64,000 nt of DNA from Pyrenopolyporus hunteri (lineage: Eukaryota > Ascomycota > Sordariomycetes > Xylariales > Hypoxylaceae), in the NCBI GenBank assembly GCA_902806595.1, contig CADCXC010000004.1, positions 2,294,001 through 2,358,000 of the forward strand, written 5' to 3'. The translations under genes were made by a program, and so were the position numbers. Below are positions 54,687-64,000 of this stretch, piece by piece. The first letter of the stretch is position 1, and each line of letters opens with the position of its first letter. A model generated the notes under the pieces. The model was not told the DNA's origin. It saw nothing but the letters and a program-made list of their open reading frames with translations, and did no database searches.

Positions 54687-55504
54687 GATGTGCTCGAGCG
54701 AACGAAGTGTTGCGTGCCTACCACCTTACTTACCTAACCTACCTAGGTAGGTAGTACATTTCCTGAATAGGAGTATTTGAGCTAGAGAAGAGCGGGCCCT
54801 GATGTTGGGCAATCCCCTTTTCTATTAGATAGATCGCCCTTTGCGAAAGAAACCAAAGAAAAAGAAAACCCGCACTAGGCCATGAATATCATGTTCACTA
54901 CTGCTACTTGACCACCAAAGCTGTATCATGTGATCATACTCGATGCTTTTAGATTCTACTTTGCAATTGATAGACATTATACTATCTAGCCTTAATGAGT
55001 TGGCTGACATGGGAAATTTACCACGCTATTCGTATGAGTAGATATCATGTGGGCGTAAAGCCTAGGTAGACAACTGCTTTGAAAAAAAAAAGAGCACGAG
55101 GCTAACGCAGACGGGTATCAACTAGTAAATGGATATTATTATGATGCATTCGTCTCTGCTGTCGCGGTAGAAACACGAGAGTCCGGTCTAATATGACCAC
55201 TCTCCTTTTTTCTTTCCTCGGCTCCTTTGTTCCTCTTCAGTCCCAGTTTCGTTTCCCTAGTCCCAAAGATTCGTGACGTGCCGTGGCTTTCTATACTGAT
55301 GTAAAATGTTTCCGTAACCAAGACGCGGAATGTAGAAAAAACGACAACGGGGCGACGTATGGGGTGACATGTGCAAGCGCAAGGACACAAGAGAGTAGTA
55401 TACAGAACTCCCGCTGGATGATATCAACTCCAGTAACCCACATCTTCCCAATGCCGATGTTTCAAATATTTATTCCCCAGCCAGAAAAAATAATAATTAC
55501 TTAT
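54687..55504. other. Interval between convergent PLD and thioredoxin-like genes
   Basis: Contains a TAGGTAGG/CCTACCT palindromic cluster at about 54721-54754 and A-rich sequence near 55081. No gene seen. Confidence 0.5.
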
Positions 55505-57788
55505 TCAATCCTTCTTCCCATTAGCAGTGTTGCCAAGGAGACCCTCCTTTATTTCCTTGATCGGGAGGTTGTCTTCGAGACGGAAGTGGCCGCGGTTTCT
55601 CCGGATTCGTCCCCGGAACCACGACGCACAACCCAGGCCGAGCCCTAGTACGCAGCCGAGGGAGAGATAAGGGTGTTCGGAAAAGGTGACTCGTATATCG
55701 AAGAAGATTTTCTCGAAGCTCGAGATCGTGAGCTTAGGCTTGATTAACGGAGGAGAGACGGTAACCTTCTGGATGGTCTCTAGGATTGATACTCGGGAGG
55801 GAACGATGGGGCTACCGGTGATGGTCATATCCCAATATCGGCGGTTCTGGGGTCAAGTTAGTATAAACGTAACTGAGTAACCTTGCTTGTCTAAACTTAC
55901 GTCTTCGTCATTGATTATCACACGCTCGCCATCCTTGATATCGATGCCGTAAGTAGTTCGAATCCACCTCTGCCAGAAGACTCCATCGACCCAAGCAAAT
56001 GTAACCTCTTTGCGGTCCGACATGTCCATGTTGATGCGAATACTCTTGGCGGCCCGCAAAGCCCGCTGGTCATTACGGTCTTCCGCTTCTTCGAGGCGGA
56101 GCTGTTTAGCGTCTCGAAGGCTCTGTCGCTCTAGCTGGAAGAGTTGAATCTGCTTGTCCATCCACTCGTTCGCAGCGCGCTTCATTTCCCGCTTAGCGCT
56201 CAAGAAAGTCTCCTGATCTTCCCTGTTAAGGATTCCCAGGACAACAATCTTGCCATCCATGATTTCGCGAGCGTTTGAGGCGGTCAGCTCCGGCACGATG
56301 GGTAGCCAGACAGATTTCATCCATGTCAGGACCAAGTGCGTATCACGCATTTCCCTCGGTGTTAAAGGTGTGTAGTACGTCGGCCTCCCTTCTCGCGAGA
56401 CTAGTAACCTAGGCCAAGTCGTAATCTTGAATCTCTCATAGAGTTCCGGATCTTTCGTTTTGACGAGCTTAGCGTGTCCGATGAGGCTCAGCGGCAGCCT
56501 TTCAAGAGCCATGAAGTCCTCGCTCGTGGTGGCGTGATCGTAGAAATAGACGAAGATAACGTCCTCCTTCTCCTCGAGAGCCTTGAAGGAAGCGGCATCA
56601 ACATCTTGAACGCCACTGCAAATATCTAGGGCTTTCTCGGCGTACTGAAGGAAATCGCCGAGTCCGCGAAGGCCATTGTACTCGACGCGCTCGCCTCCTC
56701 TGAAGAACAGTATCGTCGGATAACCCCGAAGATGAACATCCTTGCAGAGCCTAGATTCCGCATCGCAGTTGACCTCGCCGACGTTAAGTCTGCCTTTCAT
56801 CTCTTTAGCCAGTTGCTGCCAGTTCGAGGCCATGGCCTGACAGTGATGGCACCAAGGTGCATAGAACTTGATAAACCACGGCTCTTGCGTCATGGTCACC
56901 AGGGTCTGGAAACTTTCGGCCGTGAGGGAGACGGAAATCCCTTGTTCGTTGGGAGTCTTGGTCGGCTTGGACGGTTTTACGCTGTCTGCCTTCTGCGGTG
57001 TGGTCTGTGTTGCAGGCGTAGCGTCACCGACTTCTGTCTTCACAAGCTTCTCCCCTTTAGCAACCTCCTCCGTCTCAGATGAGGCTGGCTCGATGGATTT
57101 GGCACCAGGTTTGGGGAGTAAAAGTTTTGCAGGTCGGGTACCAGGCTTTTCTTTCTCCAGCGCCCCCTCGATCATAGCGGCGACGGTGTCTATACTTTTA
57201 CCGCCCGTGACTCGGTCGGCGACCTCGCCATCTTTGAAGAGCCTCGTCTCGGGATACGATAGGATCTCCTGTTTTGAGCATAAATCGCCATAAGCAATAC
57301 AGTTCACAGCGGCAAATCTGATATCGTAGAACTTCTCGAAGGGAGTAGTCGCTGACTCTGAGTTGGCTGGGGCTTTAGAAGTGTAGTAGTATTCGTATAG
57401 GGTCTGATAGGTCGGGGCAAAGTCTATACAGTGCATACACTGAGGGCTATGATAAGTGTAAGCAGGTTACTCAAATATTCTGTATAATATAATGGAAGAG
57501 GGGATGCGATCGTAATAAATAGAACAAAAGAATGACAAGATATAAGATGCTAGGGCTTGGAGAAGGGGGAACACATGTGCCTCACCTATAGAATTTAACG
57601 ACGAGGAATTTAGATAGACTAAGCTCCTTCTCAAAGTTCTTAGGAGTTAGTTCAAGTAATGGTGGTACTCTTTTGCCGTTGAAATATGTGTTCTCCTGAT
57701 CTGGACTATCGCTCGTTTCCGCACCAATTGCTTGCGCCGAGCCAAGCACGGCAGCGCCGAGGAACAGCGCGAGGGAGGCGAGCCTCAT
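55505..57788 (-). CDS. Membrane-anchored thioredoxin/PDI-like protein
   Basis: Three exons, 57788-57586, 57446-55901 and 55846-55505, give 696 aa. The signal peptide is about residues 1-20 (MRLASLALFLGAAVLGSAQA). The first thioredoxin fold has the active site C71-M-H-C74, with the intron splitting the codon just before it (FY|SPQCMHC). A Lys/Pro/Thr-rich linker follows. The second fold has the site W-C267-H-H-C270 (KFYAPWCHHCQAM) and the cis-Pro segment RGYPTILFF. A charged coiled-coil-like stretch follows, then one hydrophobic helix near residues 642-659 and a basic cytosolic tail. The layout suggests an ER-membrane thiol oxidoreductase of the TMX/EPS1 type, helping disulphide formation or membrane-protein quality control. 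Partner proteins unknown. Confidence 0.9.
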
Positions 57789-58620
57789 GGCTGACGGATT
57801 ACTGTGTGTCGTCGCGAATAACGAGCGTGTTTGACGACAGGTAGATCACCAGTAATATCGACGAAAGGAGCGATGTAATAGGTAGAGGAGAGTCGTCGCG
57901 TTGATCGGGTATTGATTAAAGTTGGCCAAGTTTGCCAAGTGGGCGACTGAGCGCAAAGGAGGTTGAAATGGCAGAGGTTGTTGGCGAGAACCTTTCCCGG
58001 TCTATTTTGGAGAAAGGGGGCGGCGAGAAAGCGAGTCGCGTCACCGGCCGTAGTGCATCGGATATGTTCAATAGAGGGAAAATGAACAAGGAAGAAGAAA
58101 AAAAGAGGACAGGAAAAGGGAAAAAAGAAGCAGATGTTTACGTCTGCAATATTAAGGCAAACTCGGAGCAAAAATAAGAAATAAAAAGAGATTCAAGAGG
58201 CTCGAGTTCGTTAATGCTCGTCTGTATCACTTCTATGGGTTTAAGATGATAAAGCACTTTTAGTTGGAAAGGATGCGAAAAATGGTTTGTTGAAACGAGA
58301 CTATCGCTCTTTCCCTCTACTCTGGCTGCCCTTTCCCACAATGCACTGCCTTCTAGGCTATCTTCTAGTGCTTCTTGGACTGTGTGGAGACTCTGGAAGG
58401 CGAGTATTATGTTGTACTTTTCTTTCAGGCATCCTATGGCGCAAAGGCTAATTTTGATTAGGAAGGGGAGTGCGAGGTACATCGCAGCGACTTCTACCAA
58501 TCAACTGGAGACGCTTACACACAGTATTTTAAACCCTATCGAAAGTCCCTACACGACCCCTTACAGCTGGAACGATTAGGGAGGTACCGCAATGCGCCAC
58601 TTTAAAAAGGATAAATATCA
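57789..58620. other. Upstream region of the thioredoxin-like gene
   Basis: Promoter and leader of the minus-strand thioredoxin-like gene, then spacer up to the A/T-rich block. An 81-codon plus-strand frame near 57932 has no coding signature. Confidence 0.5.
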
Positions 58621-58621
58621 C

Positions 58622-58943
58622 TACTTTAGCGTTTTTAAGGGGGTTAATTAAACCGTATATATATAATTTAAAAAAATAAACGGTTTAAAAAAATAAATAA
58701 AAAAATTCGAATAAAAAAAATTTATACGTTAAATTATATTAAATTATTTATTAAAAATTTAATATATATATTAAAAAAAAACGTTTTTTATATTAAACGT
58801 ATTTTTTTAAAACGTTTTAATAAAATTAAACGATTTAATTTAATTTAAATCGTTTAATTTAAATTAAATTATTTAATTTTAATATATATATATATATATT
58901 TTTAATATACGTATATATATACGTATATATATTTTTAATATAC

Positions 58944-58986
<43 letters not shown>

Positions 58987-59753
58987 AATATATATATAAA
59001 AATAAAAATAAAAAAAAATATAATTTTTATAATTTTTTATAAAAATTATATTTTTTTTTATTTTTTTTTCGTATATTTTCGAATTATAAATATTTTATTT
59101 TTTATTATATTTAAATTTTAAATTACGATTTACGTTATATTAATTTAATTAATTAATTTACGAATTTATTAAATTAATTATAAAAATTTATAATTACGCG
59201 TATAAATTTTAATATAATATTAAAATATATATATATATTTAATAAATAAATAAAATAAATATATATTATTATATTTTTTTTAAAAATTAAAATTTTAAAA
59301 ATTAAAATTATTTAAAATAATTAAAATAATTAAAATAAATCGATATAATCGATACGATTAATATAATCGATATAATTTATAATAATTAAAATAATTAATT
59401 AAATTAAATTAAATTAAATAATTTTAATTAATTTAAATAATTTTAATTAAATTAAACGATTTTAAATTTTAAAACGTTTAAAAAAATAAATTTTTATTCG
59501 ATTAAATTATATATATACGATTTATTTAATTAAATAATATTTAAACGATTTTTTTAATTAAATATTCGAAATAAATAAAATATATAATATTTAAATAATA
59601 TATATATTATATATTAAATAAATTATTTAATTTTTATAACTTTAAATTAATAAACGATTTAATTAATTAAATAATATATATATTAAAAAGTTAAATTAAG
59701 TTAAATATATACCGTTTAACTTACCCCCTTTAAAACGTTAAAATAACGAAAGT
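58622..59753. mobile_element. RIP-mutated A/T-rich element with imperfect terminal inverted repeats
   Basis: The core is about 94% A+T. Between 58684 and 59639 every C I can find is followed by G and every G is preceded by C (about 27 CpG by hand count, no other C). The left end (TACTTT...AAGGGGGTTAATTAAACCGTATATAT) and the reverse complement of the right end (TACTTT...AAAGGGGGTAAGTTAAACGGTATATAT) match with a few differences, as terminal inverted repeats would. No open frame survives. The best reading is a small repeat or transposon relic destroyed by repeat-induced point mutation, with CpG sites spared. A target-site duplication is not evident. A mitochondrial insert is unlikely because of the CpG-only pattern. 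Confidence 0.6.
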
Positions 59754-60466
59754 AAACTTAACCACGAGCGGATAATGTAGCTAATGCTAAGTAACATGGT
59801 CTACTTATATAAAGTTTAAACGGCAGATCTATTCTCTAAGTATTTAGGTACCAGATACACTACACAGATGTACCAAGCGCGTAGGTCATTAAGTTTTTAA
59901 AAAATGGAAAGGAAAATTAATGAACTTCAGCCCTCGAGCTGGTCGCTACTTATTTCTTCTCGTTTAAGAGATGCTCCATTCATAATATCTGCTCTCACAT
60001 CGCGCTCTTCCTCGTACTTGCTTGTCCATTATCTTATGCGCCAAACCGAAAACAGAGAACATTGGTGGCGATCCGTTGAATGCCAAGCTACGCCATTGCG
60101 ACGGCGACGTTGGCCACGAAGCATCAAATACATACGGTATTATACGCAGCCCATCTATCTACATCCACATTTTTGGATACACATATCTACCTCTTTATAT
60201 AAATACCTAGGTATCCATAGCCGAAGCTGAAGCTGGATTGATACCAATTACGGCGTCATGCACATCTCTGTCCACAATTATTACAGTAACTGTTACAACA
60301 CCCATCCATCTGCTGTGCTCGTACCGGGCTGGGACTTCCCGCCTTGGCGAATGTCTACAGGCCCTCCGCTTTACTTGACATGCATCTACATAATTACAAC
60401 CTGGTATTCAAGCCAATCTCAATAACACCATTATACCGGGCTTCCTTTCGACTCCGATCCCCGAAT
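59754..60466. other. Promoter region of TDP1
   Basis: Normal-composition sequence resumes here. No gene before the TDP1 start is convincing; the in-frame ATG at 60344 gives an extension without coding character. Confidence 0.5.
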
Positions 60467-62416
60467 ATGGCAGAACCACCAGCAAAGCGCCGCCGTTTGA
60501 GTGACACTACTGCGGACCACAGAAACGGGTCCAATAAGGTCCCGGCCTCGCTCTCGCACCCAATTAGTCCCCCAAGGAAAAGGGAGGTTCACGAACGTAA
60601 GCTTATTTATTCTCCGATTCAACTCACGACCATCAGAGACCTGCCGGAGGAATCAAATATCGGGGCTGTCTCGCTCCACGACCTCCTCGGAGACCCGCTC
60701 ATTTCCGAGTGCTGGGAGTTCAACTACTTGCACGATGTGGATTTCCTCATGAGCCACTTCGACGAAGATACAAGGTCGCTCGTAAAGGTACATATCGTTC
60801 ACGGGTTTTGGAAGAAAGACGACATTAGTAGGTTGTCGCTAGAGGTAATGTATTCCATTCTCACTTCCTCCTGTACTCTGTGTTATGCATTTAAATTCCG
60901 CGTCATACGCAGCACCTTGTGATACTACATGCATGAATGGGTCAGTCCCCGATGGGTTTGTATGACTTCGAGTTGTAACTCCAGATAATATATTATAAAC
61001 CAGCCTTTCTTATGCGTTTACCGGTGCTTTTCTTCCCTAAGAGGGCGAAACGAGCTCTATAAAAGCATACCTAGAATAGGTTGTACGGCTATATATTAGA
61101 CTCGCTCATAAAATCTAGGATTTGCCTTAAACTGCTCCATTATTTTCCCAAGCGTGATGCCGGCGCTAACATTCGATATAGCAACAATCCTCCCAGTACA
61201 AGAATGTTACCCTTCACACGGCATTTATGCCGGAGATGTTTGGTACCCATCATTCAAAAATGCTCGTGCTATTCAGGCATGACGACACAGCTCAAGTCAT
61301 CATACATACGGCCAATATGATATCTAAGGACTGGACGAATATGACAAATGGCGTTTGGCAGACGCCGCGGCTTCCCCGTCTGGCGAGCTCGCATGGTTCC
61401 TCAAATGCAGATACGAAACTCGGTACTGGGGCAAGATTCAAAGCCGACTTGCTAAATTACCTACGGGCTTATAACGCCAGGATACCAACCTGTAAATCCA
61501 TGGTCAACGAGCTCGAGAGATACGACTTCACTGCGGTGCGAGGTGCGCTAGTTGCGAGCGTACCTGGAAGGCATGACGTGAACGACGAGGATCCGAGAAA
61601 AACTCGTTGGGGATGGGCCGGCCTCAAACATGCTCTCAACTCTGTTCCAGTCCAAGCAGGTAAATCGGACGTCGTCGTGCAAATATCTTCTGTTGCAACT
61701 CTAGGCTCAACAGACACGTGGTTAAAACATACCCTTTTCGGCGCATTGTCATCATCTAGGACATCAAACCCGGAGAAACCTAACTTCAAGATCATCTTTC
61801 CTACCCCCGATGAGATTAGGCGTTCCCTAGATGGCTACGCCTCCGGCGGCTCCATACACATGAAAATACAGTCGTCTACCCAGACGAAGCAACTTCAGTA
61901 CATGAAGCCTATTCTCTACCATTGGGCGAACGATTGTGAAAAGGGGATAAGTAGGTTGTGAATCAATACCTCTTGAATCCGCCAATAGCTAATACTTGCA
62001 TATATCTAGCCGAAAAAGGCGAGGTAAGAGACGGCGGACGCAAGCGCGCGGCGCCGCATATCAAGACGTACATCCGGTATAACGAGAACAAGTCCATCGA
62101 CTGGGCGCTGCTCACATCCGCCAACATATCGAAGCAAGCGTGGGGCGAGGCCGCGAACACAGGCCAGGTACGGATAGCTTCGTGGGAGATAGGCGTCCTG
62201 GTCTGGCCCGAGCTGTTCGCGGACGGGGCTAAGATGGTCGGCACCTTCAAGACGGACGTACCTTCGAAAGAAGCTCTTGGTGGCGATGGGCCTCTGGTCG
62301 GGTTGAGGATCCCGTATAGCCTTCCTCTGCAAAGGTACGGCGATGACGAAGTCCCATGGGTGGCTACGGCGAGCTATAGTGAACCCGATTGGTTGGGCCA
62401 GGTCTGGAGGTGTTGA
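60467..62416 (+). CDS. TDP1: Tyrosyl-DNA phosphodiesterase 1
   Basis: Three exons, 60467-60844, 61182-61950 and 62010-62416, give 517 aa. Tdp1 removes topoisomerase I peptides and other adducts from DNA 3' ends in the nucleus. The N-terminus has a nuclear-signal-like PPAKRRRLSD. The first HKN motif is GTHHSKM with H150 and K152. The second is H399-I-K401 (APHIKTYIRY) followed by ALLTSANISKQAWG. The first intron is 337 nt, the longest in the window: GTAATG donor, GCTAACA branch site, CGATATAG acceptor. It restores SLE|QQSSQYKNVTLHTAFMPEMF. The second intron starts GTAGGT and ends ATCTAG. Catalytic residues are intact. Confidence 0.93.
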
Positions 62417-62843
62417 TTTATAGGTCATCCCACAATAAGGTACCATACGGGCACTTATAAGCAGATTCGAAGGGATGAGTCGATTTGGAGTTGCCCCTGA
62501 TGCTAATGGGACTTCAAAGCCATTGGGCTCGTAGTTTATACTACACGCACCGCTGAATAACTTCGAGACACGTTATATTCATAGATAAACGCAAGGGGCA
62601 AAACTCGTTGCCTAACGTCTCACTCTTATATCTCATCGAGCCAGTAATTTTACGTGGTGTTAAGATTGATGTATCTAGCTATCATAATCCACAGCGTGTT
62701 GCTGATCACGTATATCTAACAAGATGAATCGTAGGGGTTCGTTGAGGCGGAGGCTTGCTATCTTTAATGAGATCGCTATAAATGGGGGGCTACCGACATA
62801 ACATAACAAGTTACAGTTCTATCAGCCGCTCATTCACACGAAT
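62417..62843. other. Interval between convergent TDP1 and ACBP genes
   Basis: 3' flanks of both genes; nothing else recognised. Confidence 0.5.
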
Positions 62844-63436
62844 CTAAGAGCTCTTGACGGCCTCGGGCTCCTTGTTGGCGTCGAAGCCGTACTTCTCCTT
62901 CAGCTCCTCGACCTTCTTGACGTACCGCTCCTGCGCGTCCTCGGGGGTGACGCCCTCGTCGACCAGCTTCTGCCAGGCCTGGTACTTGTACTTGTTCTAC
63001 GTGAGCAGAGTTAGCTTATGCGCGTGTTACTTTATTCTAGTCTTGCGCTGGCCGCGGAGCGTTCGGGCTGGGCGGAGAGCTTTCGCACAGACTGGGGACC
63101 AAGCGATGGGGTTTTCCGCATACCTTTAGGTCGAACACGCCCGGCTTCTCGGCCTTGCTGAAGTCCTCGCCATTGCCAACCTTGAATAGGGCTAGATAGA
63201 TACGGCGGACGCCGCTGTCAGCCTCTCTACATTGTAGCTTCTTATTGTTATAAAGTGTTATATGTAGGGAAGATATAGACGAGATCTGCATCCGGATCTA
63301 TATCCACCTAGATATTACAGGAGAGGGGGCAGGATTAAGTACCGTAGAGCTCGAGGAGATCGTCGTTGCTGGGCTTGGAGGTGAGCTTCCTGGATTCCTC
63401 CTGGGCCTTAGCGAAAGCTGGGCTGATTTCGACCAT
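62844..63436 (-). CDS. ACB1: Acyl-CoA-binding protein
   Basis: Three exons, 63436-63343, 63191-63124 and 62996-62844, give 104 aa. ACBP is a small four-helix cytosolic protein that binds and shuttles long-chain acyl-CoA. The start MVEISPAFAKAQEESRKL, the segments LYALFKVGNGEDFSKAEKPG and FDLKNKYKYQAWQKL, then TPEDAQERYVKKVEELKEKYGF cover the family. Introns of 151 and 127 nt are long for this genome; the first has a weak GTACTT donor. The gene would be missed by an open-frame search because no exon exceeds 153 nt. The upstream region to the right edge should be its promoter. Confidence 0.95.
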
Positions 63437-64000
63437 GTTGAACGAGTTTTGGGGTTCCGGAGTTTGGGAAGGTTAGACTATTTTGATCCCGCGTTAGTTG
63501 ACGCAGATATTCCCCTTTCGCTTATGCGGAGATTGGGGAGGGTTAGCTAAGGGGGCGTATTGGAAATGCAGTACCTTGTATGGGAAGTATTGCTTTTTTT
63601 TCCTCTCGACGATGTCGTTGGTGTTTGCTACCTCTAGGCGAAGGTCGTCGACTACAAGATAATGTTGGGTGAAATAGGTTTTGGCGGGGTTGATTGCTTC
63701 AGTTTCGTCATGGGTCCGTTGAGTGCGCGGGGTGATGCTTAGGCCCGATTGTGGTTGGTGGCATTGCTTTCAGGGACCCGCACTAAAATCATGGAATAGG
63801 TCCATGAGAATCTCCATCTGGGTTCTCCGTAAAGGTGCCTTAGGCAAGAAGAGGTACATAAGTACCTGTCGTAGGTAACCTCTTGTGTAACCGGCGTAAG
63901 TATGTACCGTCGCCGAAACACTCAAATTAGAAATTCCAAGGTTTTGTTCCCGACGTGTGCCCGGCATCCCGGTGTCCGTCTCGCAATCACATGAACTAAC
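63437..64000. other. ACBP promoter and right edge
   Basis: A T-rich tract lies near 63592-63602. No gene is convincing, though one could begin beyond the edge. Confidence 0.45.

Noticed and set aside
58654..59639. A/T block as inserted mitochondrial DNA
   Set aside because: Fungal mitochondrial DNA keeps CpA, CpT and CpC; the CpG-only cytosines and inverted ends favour a mutated nuclear repeat.

Overview
The window is nuclear DNA of a filamentous ascomycete (Pezizomycotina, most likely Sordariomycetes). The genes carry short (about 50-170 nt) GT-AG introns with CTAAC-type branch sites. The proteins are typical of that group: a NIPA-type transporter with a long disordered tail, the fused molybdenum-cofactor enzyme CnxE, Mdv1, an IgE-binding-like secreted protein and a short phospholipase D. 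A 1.1-kb block of near-pure A/T looks like an extreme product of repeat-induced point mutation (RIP). I read 21 protein genes and one intron-containing tRNA gene. Gene products come from family recognition of the translations; exon borders were placed by hand from splice signals and reading frame.

Layout. 0.9-11.9 kb holds three membrane-protein genes, all on the minus strand: a type II membrane glycosyltransferase-like protein, a NIPA magnesium transporter and a PTR2-family peptide transporter. 11.9-21.1 kb is a 9-kb stretch with no convincing gene. 21.1-29.6 kb carries a Pho85-type cyclin, BCP1, chorismate mutase and MDV1. 31.1-44.9 kb is dense: an aldo-keto reductase, an unrecognised 513-aa protein, BUB3, GPN2, POP5, CnxE, tRNA-Ala and an MFS transporter. 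47-57.8 kb has a secreted IgE-binding-like protein, ESF1, phospholipase D and a membrane-anchored thioredoxin/PDI-like protein. 58.6-59.8 kb is the A/T block with imperfect terminal inverted repeats. 60.5-63.4 kb has TDP1 and an acyl-CoA-binding protein.

The genes are mostly housekeeping: ribosome and RNA processing (BCP1, ESF1, POP5, GPN2), mitosis and mitochondrial division (BUB3, MDV1), aromatic amino-acid and cofactor synthesis (ARO7, CnxE), lipid and DNA repair enzymes (PLD, ACBP, TDP1) and transport. They do not form one pathway and I see no biosynthetic cluster backbone.

The most unusual feature is the structure of the peptide-transporter gene at 9354-11882. Three of its introns can only be removed in frame if each is a spliceosomal twin intron ([D1,2] stwintron), in which an internal intron sits between the first and second base of the outer intron's 5' splice site. 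The three lie next to each other in one gene, and the first one splits the codons of the ExxER proton-coupling motif. The second most unusual feature is the A/T block, in which essentially every remaining cytosine over more than 950 bases is in a CpG.
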